From NCBI RefSeq assembly GCF_900091725.1, contig NZ_FMBW01000033.1:62001-126000 (forward strand): DNA of 64,000 nt, given 5' to 3'. The position numbers and the translations under genes are program-made. This document shows positions 1 through 8,995 of this stretch, in pieces. The stretch comes from Streptomyces sp. DvalAA-43 (GTDB taxonomy: Bacteria > Actinomycetota > Actinomycetes > Streptomycetales > Streptomycetaceae). The notes below the pieces were generated by a model. It saw only the letters and a program-made list of their open reading frames with translations, had not been told where the DNA came from and searched no databases. Numbering within the stretch: position 1 is the first letter of the stretch; every line of letters starts with the position of its first letter.

Positions 1-565
1 CCTTGCCATGGATGAACGATGCTTCGCACAGGAACAGGTCGACCCCTTCGGCGAGTTCGTCCAGGGCCTCGCAGGTCCCCGTGTCGCCGGAGTACGCCAG
101 CGAGCGGCCGCCGTGCTCGATCCGGATCGCGAACGTCTCGACGGGGTGGCAGACCTTCTCCGTACGGACCGAGAAGGGGCCGATCTCGAACGATCCGGGC
201 TTCAGCGTGTGGAAGTCGAAGACCTCGCTCATCGCGTGCTCGGACGGGGTGTCGGCGTGGGCGGTGGTCAGCCGCTGCTCGGTGCCGTCCGGGCCGTAGA
301 CCGGGAGGGGGGCGGGACGGCCCCCGTCGTGCCGGTAATAACGGACGACGAAGTACGCGCACATGTCGATGCAGTGATCGGCATGGAGGTGACTGAGGAA
401 AATGGCGTCGAGGTCGTAGAGACCGACATGGCGCTGCAACTCGCCGAGGGCGCCGTTGCCCATGTCGAGGAGCAGCCTGAAGCCGTCGGCCTCTACGAGG
501 TAGCTCGAACACGCTGATCCCGCGGACGGGAACGAGCCGGAGCAGCCGACGACGGTGAGCTTCAT
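1..565 (-). CDS. MBL-fold metallo-hydrolase (3' part missing at window edge)
   Basis: Reading leftward from ATG at 565, the frame begins MKLTVVGCSGSFPSAGSACS and stays open to base 1, so the C-terminus lies outside the window. It carries the metallo-beta-lactamase signature HLHADHCID (about residues 59-67) that binds the first metal, followed by a long insert and a later SGDTG segment with the metal-bridging Asp, then CEASF. This pattern belongs to the RNase Z/YhfI-like branch of small cytosolic hydrolases. The substrate cannot be told from sequence. No operon partner is visible; the next gene points the other way after about 180 bases. Confidence 0.85.
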   Translation of the reverse strand, partial: MKLTVVGCSGSFPSAGSACSSYLVEADGFRLLLDMGNGALGELQRHVGLYDLDAIFLSHLHADHCIDMCAYFVVRYYRHDGGRPAPLPVYGPDGTEQRLTTAHADTPSEHAMSEVFDFHTLKPGSFEIGPFSVRTEKVCHPVETFAIRIEHGGRSLAYSGDTGTCEALDELAEGVDLFLCEASFIHGK

Positions 566-742
566 GGAGCGTGAACCTCCGAGACGTGGGAACGGGGAGG
601 GTTCGTGCGGTCTGTTGAGCGGTTTGTCGAGCGTAAGGCGCGAAACAGCCGGTCGCTCCTCCACGGCCGTCCGTTGTGGGGGAACTCACCTGTGCTGTCA
701 CCGGTTCGATGGAAGCGGTGGGACCGCCGGTACGGTCGGAGC

Positions 743-1258
743 ATGGACATGTCCTGGTGGTGGATCGCGCTCGTTCTTGTCGTGCTGCTCGCGCTCGTCG
801 CGGCGGTCGCCGATGGCCGGGGGCGGGGCGGGCGTCGGCCCCGTGGGCGTTCCGGTGGGCCGGAGCGTACGGCGGGGACGCGTTCCGGTGGGCGTCCGGG
901 CGGACGGACCCGTCCGCCGGCGGGCCCCGGGCGCGGGCCGGGGCCGGAGCGGCGGCCGCGGGCGGGCGAGATCTGGTGGGCCGAGGTGCCGTACGAGGAC
1001 GGGCCCGGGGCGAAGGACCGGCCCTGCCTGGTGCTGTCGGTACGGGGCGACTCGGCGCTCGTCGCGAAGATCACCAGCAAGCGTCACGCGGAGCGGCCCG
1101 GAGTGATCGCGTTGCCCGCGGGGACGGTGGGCGACGCGCGGGGCCGGGCGAGCTTCCTGGAGACGGACGAACTGCGGGAGGTCGCCGTGCGGGGGTTCCG
1201 GCGTCGGGTGGGTGTCGTGGACGCGACGGTGTGGGAGCGGGTGCGGGGGCTCGGCTGA
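743..1258 (+). CDS. membrane-anchored PemK/MazF-like protein
   Basis: The 171-residue product starts MDMSWWW and has one N-terminal membrane helix (about residues 4-24). A low-complexity Arg/Gly/Pro linker follows (about 26-72), then a PemK/MazF-type domain beginning AGEIWWAEVPYEDGPGAKDRP. In the family, this domain is an mRNA endoribonuclease toxin with an SH3-like barrel. ATG 743 was chosen over the upstream GTG at 605 because the hydrophobic helix follows it directly and a GGTCGGA element precedes it. No antitoxin ORF is visible on either side. A tethered PemK domain without partner may act as a regulator or have lost toxicity; activity is not shown by sequence. Confidence 0.75.
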   Translation: MDMSWWWIALVLVVLLALVAAVADGRGRGGRRPRGRSGGPERTAGTRSGGRPGGRTRPPAGPGRGPGPERRPRAGEIWWAEVPYEDGPGAKDRPCLVLSVRGDSALVAKITSKRHAERPGVIALPAGTVGDARGRASFLETDELREVAVRGFRRRVGVVDATVWERVRGLG

Positions 1259-1379
1259 GGCCGGGCACGCGAACGCCGGACGGGCTGGGTTCCAGCTCGT
1301 CCGGCGAGGTGGAGCGGGAAGAACGGGCGGGGCGGGCCGGTTCCTGTCGGGGTGGCCCCGGCCCGCCGCCGGACCGGGA

Positions 1380-2711
<1,332 letters not shown>

Positions 2712-2837
2712 TCAGGCCTTGCGGCCGGCGGGCAGGCGGCAGGTACAGATCGCGCTGGAGAGCCTGCACAGGTCGACGTGCAGGCGCGCGACGAGCAGCA
2801 TGCCCGGCGTCTTGTCGCTCACGTCATGGGGAACCAT
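2712..2837 (-). CDS. Cys-rich putative leader peptide of the cysO-cysM operon
   Basis: A 41-residue ORF with the core ARLHVDLCRLSSAICTC. This resembles the actinobacterial putative-leader-peptide family (R/H-VDL-x-R-x-SSA-x-C) found before sulfur genes. It has three cysteines, at residues 24, 31 and 33. ATG 2837 has no ribosome-binding site; instead a TACGAT -10-like element ends six bases before it, so the mRNA probably starts at the A of ATG and is leaderless. Ribosome stalling at the cysteine codons when Cys-tRNA is short would be the expected way to control cysO, about 100 bases downstream. An ATG at 2845 is in another frame and less likely. Confidence 0.72.
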   Translation of the reverse strand: MVPHDVSDKTPGMLLVARLHVDLCRLSSAICTCRLPAGRKA

Positions 2838-2843
2838 GCGCTC

Positions 2844-2849
2844 ATCGTA
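2844..2849 (-). promoter_or_regulatory. -10 element (TACGAT) for leaderless cysO leader transcript
   Basis: On the minus strand TACGAT is followed by GAGCGC and then the leader-peptide ATG. The spacing places transcription start at the start codon. No convincing -35 hexamer is visible. Confidence 0.45.
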
Positions 2850-2984
2850 TCGATTCCCGGTCCGTAATCCCGAGTGTGATCTCACCTGGTGGATGGCTGG
2901 TGTTCGACAGGCGGACGGGACCGTGGTGGGCCCGGTCCCGTCCGGCCGGTGGGCGGCCTGCCGGCGTCCGGCGGCAGGACGCGG

Positions 2985-3416
2985 TCAGGCGGGTTCGTAC
3001 GCCTCGACGACCTCGACGTCCTCCTCGGTGATCTCGCCGTCCACGATGCGGTACGAGCGGAACTGGAAGGGGCCCGCGTCGTCGGTGTCCGCCGTGGAGA
3101 CGAGGACGTAGTGGGCGCCGGGTTCGTTGGCGTAGGTGACATCGGTGCGGGAGGGGTAGGCCTCGGTCGCGGTGTGGGAGTGGTAGACGATCACCGGCTC
3201 CTCGTCGCGGTCGTCCATCTCGCGGTAGAGCTTGAGGAGGTCGGCCGAGTCGAACTCGTAGAAGGTGGGCGAGCGGGCGGCGTTGAGCATCGGGATGAAC
3301 CGTTCGGCGCGGCCGGTCCCCGCCGGACCGGCGACCACGCCGCACGCCTCGTCGGGGTGGTCGGCGCGGGAGTGCGCGACGATCTGGTCGTAGAGGGCCT
3401 GGGTGATGGTCAGCAT
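2985..3416 (-). CDS. mec: JAMM/M67 metallopeptidase Mec (CysO-cysteine hydrolase)
   Basis: A 143-residue single-domain JAMM (JAB1/MPN) protease. The zinc motif reads HSHTATEAYPSRTD (H-x-H-x7-S-x2-D), with a conserved upstream acidic residue in the DEAC segment. In mycobacteria the homologue Mec+ cleaves cysteine from CysO-cysteine. ATG 3416 (MLTITQAL) was chosen over the longer GTG form because the family starts there. It lies upstream of the leader peptide, cysO and cysM on the same strand. Because CysO here has a Gly-Gly-Met-Asn tail, this protease could also trim the precursor, as JAMM proteins do for some other sulfur carriers; that second role is inference. Confidence 0.88.
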   Translation of the reverse strand: MLTITQALYDQIVAHSRADHPDEACGVVAGPAGTGRAERFIPMLNAARSPTFYEFDSADLLKLYREMDDRDEEPVIVYHSHTATEAYPSRTDVTYANEPGAHYVLVSTADTDDAGPFQFRSYRIVDGEITEEDVEVVEAYEPA

Positions 3417-3516
3417 GGCGCCAGGATAGGCGGACGGGCCCCCGCGTACCGGACTGTGGTACGTGAGGGCCCGCATGGTGGACAGGGCCGCCGAGAGGCA
3501 GGCGGGGCGGCGGCTC

Positions 3517-4956
3517 TCAGCTCTTGGCGAAGGCCCTGTTCTCCGGGTTGCGGGCCCTGAGGACCAGGTAGGAGACGCCGAGGAGGGCGGCCCAGAGCGG
3601 GGCGCAGTACAGCGAGATCCTGGTGTCCTTGTCGATGCCCATCATCACGACGACCACCGCGATGAAAGCCAGCGCGAAGACGCTGGTGTACGGGGCGCCG
3701 GGGGCCCGGAAGGCGGACTGCGGGAGCACGCCGCGGTCGGCGAGGCGCCGGTAGCGGATCTGGCTGACCAGGATCATGATCCAGGCCCACATGCCGGAGA
3801 TGGTGGCGAAGGAGACGACGTAGGTGAAGGCGTCACCGGGCCACTGGTAGTTGATCCAGACGCCGACGAGCATCAGGGCGGCGGAGAAGGTGGTGCCGAC
3901 GAGCGGGGTGCCGCTCCGGGTGAGCCGGGTGAAGAGCTTCGGCCCCTGCCCGTTGAGCGCGAGGTCGCGCAGCATGCGGCCGGTGGAGTACATGCCGGAG
4001 TTGCAGGAGGAGAGCGCCGCGGTCAGCACGACGAAGTTGACGATCCCGGCGCCGAGGCCGAGGCCCATCTTGTCGAAGGCTTCGACGAACGGGGAGACGC
4101 CCGGCGAGAACGCGGTCCACGGGACCACGGAGAGGATCATGACGAGGGCCCCGACGTAGAAGACGGCGATGCGCCACGGCACGGTGTTGATGGCCTTGGG
4201 CAGCACGGTCTTCGGGTCCTTGGACTCGCCCGCGGTGACGCCGACGAGTTCGACGGCGAGGAAGGCGAACATCACGATCTGCAGGGTCATCAGGGTGCCC
4301 TTGATGCCGTGCGGGAAGAATCCGCCGTCGGCCCAGAGATGGGTGACGGACGCGGTGTCCCCGGCGTCGGAGAAGCCGAGGGTGAGAATTCCGGCGCAGA
4401 TGAGGATCATGCCGACGATGGCGGTCACCTTGACCATGGAGAACCAGAATTCGAGTTCCCCGAAGAGCTTCACGGAGATCAGGTTCACGCCGTACAGAAT
4501 GATGGTGAAGATCAGCGCCGAAACCCAGGGGGGAATGCTGAACCAGAACGTCATGTACTGGGCGGCCGCGGTGACTTCGGTGATTCCGGTGACGACCCAG
4601 AACAGCCAGTAGGTCCAGCCGGTGACGAATCCGGCGAAGGGGCCGATGAATTCACGGGCGTACTCGGAGAAGGAGCCCGAGACCGGGCGGTACATGAGGA
4701 GTTCGCCCAGGGCCCGCATGATGAAGAAGATCACCAGGCCCGCGACGGCGTAGGCCAGGATCAGGCTGGGTCCGGCCTTGGATATCGCCTTTCCCGCACC
4801 GAGGAAGAGCCCGGTGCCGATGGCTCCGCCGATGGCGATCATCTGGATCTGACGGGAACCGAGGGCCCGCTGGTACCCCTCGCCCGCCGGGCCGGCATCC
4901 GCGACTTCCACGGCCCGCCGGCCGCCCTGCCCATTGTCGACCTGTGCCGATGTCAT
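3517..4956 (-). CDS. amino-acid permease (APC superfamily, AAT family)
   Basis: A 479-residue integral membrane protein with about 12 predicted helices. It has the AAT-family signature near the N-terminus: SRQIQMIAIGGAIGTGLFLG, then GELLMYRPVSGSFSEYAREF after helix 2. These proteins import amino acids with protons at the cytoplasmic membrane. ATG 4956 is preceded by GAGAAAGG about ten bases upstream. The exact substrate cannot be read off; CycA, GabP, AnsP and AroP-like members share these motifs. It is monocistronic. A near-perfect 18-bp palindrome about 185 bases upstream is a likely operator. Confidence 0.88.
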   Translation of the reverse strand: MTSAQVDNGQGGRRAVEVADAGPAGEGYQRALGSRQIQMIAIGGAIGTGLFLGAGKAISKAGPSLILAYAVAGLVIFFIMRALGELLMYRPVSGSFSEYAREFIGPFAGFVTGWTYWLFWVVTGITEVTAAAQYMTFWFSIPPWVSALIFTIILYGVNLISVKLFGELEFWFSMVKVTAIVGMILICAGILTLGFSDAGDTASVTHLWADGGFFPHGIKGTLMTLQIVMFAFLAVELVGVTAGESKDPKTVLPKAINTVPWRIAVFYVGALVMILSVVPWTAFSPGVSPFVEAFDKMGLGLGAGIVNFVVLTAALSSCNSGMYSTGRMLRDLALNGQGPKLFTRLTRSGTPLVGTTFSAALMLVGVWINYQWPGDAFTYVVSFATISGMWAWIMILVSQIRYRRLADRGVLPQSAFRAPGAPYTSVFALAFIAVVVVMMGIDKDTRISLYCAPLWAALLGVSYLVLRARNPENRAFAKS

Positions 4957-5283
4957 GTGCTGCGCCTTTCTCCACGCCGATCCGCGCCGCCGAGGCCGCG
5001 GATCGGGTCCTGATCCCCCCGGATATGGATGGAGTGCCGCCGGTGGTGGCCGGCTCGTGGCGTCCTCGGGAACAGGTGTGGTGTCGCCCGAGTGGTCGTG
5101 AAGATTTATCACGGCCACCCGGGCGATCCACCGGGCGTTATGTGGTGCACACCACATTAAAAAGCGGACAAGGGTTTCCTGCCGCAGCAAAAAGGCCATT
5201 CGGGTGACGGGATCGTTATTCGGATTTGAGCGTCTGTTGAGCGAACGCCCGCGCGCGTCCGGCGGCATCCCGGGGGGATGCCG
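4957..5283. other. non-coding upstream region of the permease
   Basis: About 327 bases lie between the permease start and the DUF2017 stop. No credible ORF is seen. The region is locally AT-richer (ATTAAAAAGCGG) and holds the inverted repeat listed separately. Confidence 0.6.
5140..5157. promoter_or_regulatory. inverted repeat ATGTGGTG-CA-CACCACAT (candidate operator)
   Basis: Perfect 8-bp arms around a two-base centre, in the upstream region of the permease. The symmetry TGGTGCACACCA resembles sites of GntR-type repressors, but no such regulator is adjacent, so the binding protein is unknown. Confidence 0.5.
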
Positions 5284-5868
5284 CTACGGCATCAGCGTCT
5301 CCACCAGCGTTTCCTGGAGCGCGCCGAGCCAGAGGTAGGCCATGACCATCGGCTTGCGCGGGTCGCTGTCGGGGAGCCGGTAGAGCGAGCCGGAGTCGTT
5401 CTCGTCCTCGTCGGAGACCTCCAGCCGGGTGCCGATGGTGAGCCGGAGGTCGTTGAGGGCGCCGAGCCAGTGGCGGCACTCGTCGGCGGTGAGTTCCAGC
5501 ACGGCGCCGCCGTTGTCGGCGACCGTGAGCGCGTCCAGGGTGCGCACGACGGCGAGAGCGTCCTCGCGCTTGCGGGCGCGCAGGTCGTTCTCGGTGAAGC
5601 GGCGGAACTCGGCGGAGGCGGCCCGCAGTTCGCCGTCCTCGTCGCCGTACGCCTCGGGGAAGAGGCGGGCCAGGGCGGGATCGGCGGGCGGCTCGCTGGG
5701 TCCCTCCGCGAAGAGGGCGGCGAGCGGGTCCGCGCCCTCGGCGGGCTCGTCGCCGGGACCGATCAGTTCCAGCAGCTGGACGGCGAGGGAGCGCAGGATC
5801 GCGATCTCCACCTCGTCGAGCGCGACGGCCGCGCCGCCGCCGGGGGTGGCCTCGAAGTGGCCGGCCAT
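5284..5868 (-). CDS. DUF2017 family protein
   Basis: A 194-residue, mostly helical and acidic cytosolic protein beginning MAGHFEATPGG. It matches the actinobacterial DUF2017 family, which has no established function and is regularly found just downstream of clpS. ATG 5868 has GGAGAGAA upstream; the longer upstream extension in this frame is Arg-rich nonsense. The gap to clpS is 46 bases on the same strand, so they are probably co-transcribed. A link to ClpS/ClpP proteolysis is only contextual. Confidence 0.82.
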   Translation of the reverse strand: MAGHFEATPGGGAAVALDEVEIAILRSLAVQLLELIGPGDEPAEGADPLAALFAEGPSEPPADPALARLFPEAYGDEDGELRAASAEFRRFTENDLRARKREDALAVVRTLDALTVADNGGAVLELTADECRHWLGALNDLRLTIGTRLEVSDEDENDSGSLYRLPDSDPRKPMVMAYLWLGALQETLVETLMP

Positions 5869-5914
5869 GGGTTCTCTCCGATGGTGGGTCGGGCGGGGCG
5901 GGGGACGGATCGGG

Positions 5915-6229
5915 CTAGTTGCGGTCCTGCGTGAGCGTGGCCCACAGCCCGTAGCCGTGCATGGCCTGGACGTCACGCTCCATCTCCTCGCGGCTGCCGC
6001 TGGAGACGACCGCGCGGCCCTTCTGATGGACGTCCAGCATCAGCTTGTGCGCCTTGTCCTTGGAGTAGCCGAAGTAGGCCTGGAAGACATAGGCCACATA
6101 GCTCATGAGATTGACCGGGTCGTTGTGGACCAGCGTCACCCAGGGGACGTCGGGCTCGGGGACGACAAGAGTCTCCTCGGCCGATTCGGGACGCGTGATC
6201 TCTGCGGGGGCGACGCTCACCCACCCCAT
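5915..6229 (-). CDS. clpS: ATP-dependent Clp protease adaptor ClpS
   Basis: The core reads [21 protein letters not shown], then a [17 protein letters not shown] segment; these form the N-end-rule degron pocket and the ClpA/ClpC-binding face of ClpS. The adaptor delivers substrates with N-terminal bulky residues to the Clp protease. ATG 6229 ([10 protein letters not shown]) is annotated; the GTG at 6220 (start VSVAPAE) is equally plausible because both share the same GGGTGG region. The gene is divergent from pncB and co-directional with DUF2017. Confidence 0.92.
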   Translation of the reverse strand: MGWVSVAPAEITRPESAEETLVVPEPDVPWVTLVHNDPVNLMSYVAYVFQAYFGYSKDKAHKLMLDVHQKGRAVVSSGSREEMERDVQAMHGYGLWATLTQDRN

Positions 6230-6264
6230 GCTGCCACCCGGGAGGGGGCATCGCACAAACGACC

Positions 6265-6300
6265 CGAGATCTCGTCACTCTGACGAAATAGGGGTAGCAT
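6265..6300. promoter_or_regulatory. clpS-pncB divergent control region
   Basis: A 10-bp palindrome CGAGATCTCG occupies 6265-6274. A TAGCAT -10-like hexamer at 6295-6300 ends seven bases before the pncB ATG, so the pncB mRNA may be leaderless or have almost no leader. No ribosome-binding site precedes pncB, which fits. Confidence 0.4.
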
Positions 6301-6307
6301 CCGGAAC

Positions 6308-7636
6308 ATGAACTCTGCGGACCTTGGGCGACGGGTCGGTGTGCCGTCGACCGCGCTCTTCACCGACCAGTACGAGCTCACGATGGTGCAGGCCGCGCTG
6401 AAGGCCGGCACGGCCGACCGGCGCTCGGTCTTCGAGGCGTTCACGCGCCGGCTTCCCGAGGGGCGGCGCTACGGCGTCGTCGCGGGCATCGGACGGGTGC
6501 TGGACGCGGTGGAGAACTTCCACTTCGACGACGAGATGCTCACCTTCCTGCGCGAACAGAACGTCGTGGACGGGCCCACGCTCGCCTGGCTGGCCGACTA
6601 CCGCTTCAGCGGTGACATCTGGGGCTACCCCGAGGGCGAGGTGTACTTCCCCGGCTCGCCGATCCTGCGGGTCGAGGGCTCCTTCGCCGAGTGCGTGCTG
6701 CTGGAGACGGTGATCCTCTCGATCCTCAACCACGACTCGGCGATCGCCGCCGCGGCGTCGCGGATGTCCGCGGCGGCAGGCGGGCGTGGTCTGATCGAGA
6801 TGGGTGCACGACGCACCCATGAACTCTCCGCGGTGGCGTCGGCGCGTGCCGCGTACATCGGCGGCTTCCACACCACCTCCGACCTCGCGGCGGGCTTCCG
6901 CTACAACATCCCCACCGTCGGGACCAGCGCCCACGCCTTCACACTGCTCCACGACACCGAGCGCGACGCGTTCCGGGCCCAGGTCGACTCGCTGGGCCGG
7001 GGCACGACGCTGCTGGTCGACACGTACGACGTCACCGAGGCGGTCCGTACGGCGGTCGAGGTCGCCGGGACCGAGCTGGGCGCGGTGCGGATCGACTCCG
7101 GCGATCTGCTGCTGGTCGCGCACCGGGTGCGGCAGCAGCTGGACGAGCTGGGCGCCACGGAGACGAAGATCGTGGTGACCTCGGACCTGGACGAGTACGC
7201 CATCGCCTCACTGGCCGCGGCGCCGGTCGACGCGTACGGGGTGGGCACGCAGCTGGTGACCGGCAGCGGGCAGCCCACCTGCTCGATGGTCTACAAGCTG
7301 GTCGCCCGTGCCGGGTCCGCCGATCCCGCGGAGCCGCTGCGTCCGGTCGCCAAGAAGTCGCTCGGCGCGAAGTCGTCGGTGGGCGGTCGCAAGTGGGCCG
7401 CGCGCCGGCTGGACGAGCACGGGGTGGCCGAGGCGGAGGTGGTCGGCACCGGTGCCGTGCCCCCGGAGCTGGCCGACCGGCAGCTGCTGGTCGAGCTGGT
7501 CAGGGAGGGCGAGGTGATCGCCCGGGAGCCGCTGGACGCGGCGCGCGAGCGGCACATCGCGGCGCGGGCGGGGCTGCCGATGTCGGCGTTGCAGCTGTCG
7601 CGCGGAGAGCCGGTGATCCCCACGGAGTACGTGTGA
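6308..7636 (+). CDS. pncB: nicotinate phosphoribosyltransferase
   Basis: A 442-residue enzyme of the Preiss-Handler NAD salvage pathway, converting nicotinate and PRPP to nicotinate mononucleotide with ATP. Diagnostic segments are FTDQYELTM near the N-terminus, EMGARRTHE (about 164-172), and GTSAHAF with H209, the residue phosphorylated during catalysis. An RIDSGDL loop follows. The length is normal for the actinobacterial form. The next plus-strand gene, nicotinamidase, supplies its substrate. Confidence 0.94.
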   Translation: MNSADLGRRVGVPSTALFTDQYELTMVQAALKAGTADRRSVFEAFTRRLPEGRRYGVVAGIGRVLDAVENFHFDDEMLTFLREQNVVDGPTLAWLADYRFSGDIWGYPEGEVYFPGSPILRVEGSFAECVLLETVILSILNHDSAIAAAASRMSAAAGGRGLIEMGARRTHELSAVASARAAYIGGFHTTSDLAAGFRYNIPTVGTSAHAFTLLHDTERDAFRAQVDSLGRGTTLLVDTYDVTEAVRTAVEVAGTELGAVRIDSGDLLLVAHRVRQQLDELGATETKIVVTSDLDEYAIASLAAAPVDAYGVGTQLVTGSGQPTCSMVYKLVARAGSADPAEPLRPVAKKSLGAKSSVGGRKWAARRLDEHGVAEAEVVGTGAVPPELADRQLLVELVREGEVIAREPLDAARERHIAARAGLPMSALQLSRGEPVIPTEYV

Positions 7637-7886
7637 CCGCGGGGCGCGGTGGCTAGCGGGCGGGTCCGCTCGCCACCGCGCCCCCGGCCACCGCAAGGTC
7701 CTCGTTCCGTCCCCTCCCTGTCCGGGGCCGGAGTCTCTAGGCTCGGACACATCCCCCCCAGCGGGTTCGGACCCATCCCACGCCAGGCCCGGCCCCACGC
7801 TCTACGACAGGCCCCGACACACCCCCCACGACAGGCCCGGCCCCACCCCTACGACCGCCGAAGTCCCCCACCGAAGGACACCAGCC
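7637..7886. other. GC-rich spacer with degenerate short repeats
   Basis: The spacer between pncB and pncA holds imperfect copies of ACGACAGGCCC and GGCCCCAC blocks (about 7785-7850) and no supported ORF. No clear terminator was seen. Confidence 0.5.
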
Positions 7887-8471
7887 ATGCACCGCGCCTT
7901 GATCGTCGTCGACGTTCAGAACGACTTCTGCGAGGGCGGCAGCCTCGCCGTGGCGGGGGGCGCCGATGTCGCCGCCGCCATCACCGATCTGATCGGGGAG
8001 GCCCAGGCCGGGTACCACCACGTGGTGGCCACCCGTGACCACCACATCGACCCGGGCAACCACTTCTCCGCCCAGCCGGACTTCGAGCACTCCTGGCCGG
8101 CGCACTGCGTGGCCGGCACGGAGGGCGTGGGCTTCCACCCGAACTTCGCCCCCGCGGTCGCCTCGGGGGCGATCGACGCGGTGTTCGACAAGGGTGCCTA
8201 CGCCGCGGCGTACAGCGGCTTCGAGGGCCTCGACGAGAACGGCGTGGGGCTGGCCGACTGGCTGCACGGCCACCGGATCACCGAGGTCGACGTCGTCGGC
8301 ATCGCCACCGACCACTGTGTGCGGGCGACGGCGCTGGACGCGGTCCGGGCGGGCTTCACGACGCATGTGCTCCTCGACCTGACCGCGGGGGTCGCCGAGA
8401 CGACCACGGAGCGGGCTCTGGAGGAGCTCCGCAGGGCAGGCGTGAAGCTGTCCGGCAAGCCGGTGGTGTAA
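7887..8471 (+). CDS. pncA: nicotinamidase / isochorismatase-family hydrolase
   Basis: A 194-residue cysteine hydrolase converting nicotinamide to nicotinate. The catalytic triad is visible: D9 (VVDVQNDF), K102 (FDKGAY) and C144 (TDHCVRAT). The metal site is D51, H53, H59 and H73, the arrangement known in mycobacterial PncA. ATG 7887 follows an AAGGACACC site. It lies downstream of pncB on the same strand, so the pair covers two successive NAD-salvage steps. Confidence 0.94.
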   Translation: MHRALIVVDVQNDFCEGGSLAVAGGADVAAAITDLIGEAQAGYHHVVATRDHHIDPGNHFSAQPDFEHSWPAHCVAGTEGVGFHPNFAPAVASGAIDAVFDKGAYAAAYSGFEGLDENGVGLADWLHGHRITEVDVVGIATDHCVRATALDAVRAGFTTHVLLDLTAGVAETTTERALEELRRAGVKLSGKPVV

Positions 8472-8540
8472 CCGGGCAGGCCCCGCGCCCCAGGCCGGGC
8501 AGGCCCCGCGCCCCAGGCCGGGCAGGCCCCGCGCCTCAGG
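8472..8540. repeat. three 23-bp tandem repeats after pncA
   Basis: Three head-to-tail copies of CCGGGCAGGCCCCGCGCC-plus-five-bases start at 8472, 8495 and 8518; the third has one C-to-T change, and a partial fourth follows. The last copy touches the 3' end of the convergent gene. Likely replication slippage; each copy could also fold weakly. Confidence 0.85.
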
Positions 8541-8871
8541 CCGGGCGCCGCACGGGCACGGCGGGGCGGAGCAGGGCCCGGATCGGGTGCCAGAGCTCTT
8601 GCGCCCGCTGGGGTCTCGCCCGCCACAGCAGCCCGTCGGGGTGGTGCAGTACGGCGGTGATCTCGTCGGGGGTGGGCGGCTCGGCGTTGCCCCGGAGGTA
8701 GACCGCGCGCAGGCCCGCGTTGCGCAGCCTGGTCAGGGCGCGGGCCCGGTTGGCGGCGTGCACCAGGACCCGGACCGGGGCGCCGGGACCGGCTCCGTCG
8801 GTCGGGCTGGCCAGGGTGATCGCCACCACCACACTGCCGTTCGGCAACTTGCAGAATCCTCCGCCTGCCAT
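8536..8871 (-). CDS. small hypothetical protein
   Basis: A 111-residue product starting MAGGGFCKLPNGSVVVAITL. The ATG at 8871 has a strong GGGGGAGCGCGG region upstream; the longer GTG start at 8925 adds an unlikely segment. The sequence has a beta-strand-like VVVAITLASP and VRVLVHAANRARALTRLRNAG, then a C-terminal Arg/Pro-rich part. I do not recognise the family. It lies convergent with pncA. Confidence 0.6.
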   Translation of the reverse strand: MAGGGFCKLPNGSVVVAITLASPTDGAGPGAPVRVLVHAANRARALTRLRNAGLRAVYLRGNAEPPTPDEITAVLHHPDGLLWRARPQRAQELWHPIRALLRPAVPVRRPA

Positions 8872-8933
8872 GCTCCGCGCTCCCCCGTGAGACGTTGTGT
8901 CAATAAGTATCTGAACAAGACGCACCTAAACAC

Positions 8934-8969
8934 GATCGGCCGCCGCCCGCTAGAGGGCGACGGCCGATC
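8934..8969 (-). terminator. hairpin after the M6 protease gene
   Basis: GATCGGCCG-C-CGCCC pairs with GGGCG-A-CGGCCGATC around a six-base loop, with one internal mismatch. It lies 26 bases beyond the protease stop codon. A moderately T-rich stretch follows on the minus strand. Confidence 0.75.
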
Positions 8970-8995
8970 ATGCTTTGACCTGCGGTTATACGGAA

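Noticed and set aside
5869..5976. Longer DUF2017 N-terminus
   Set aside because: The extra 36 residues are Arg/Pro nonsense and the downstream ATG has a good ribosome site.
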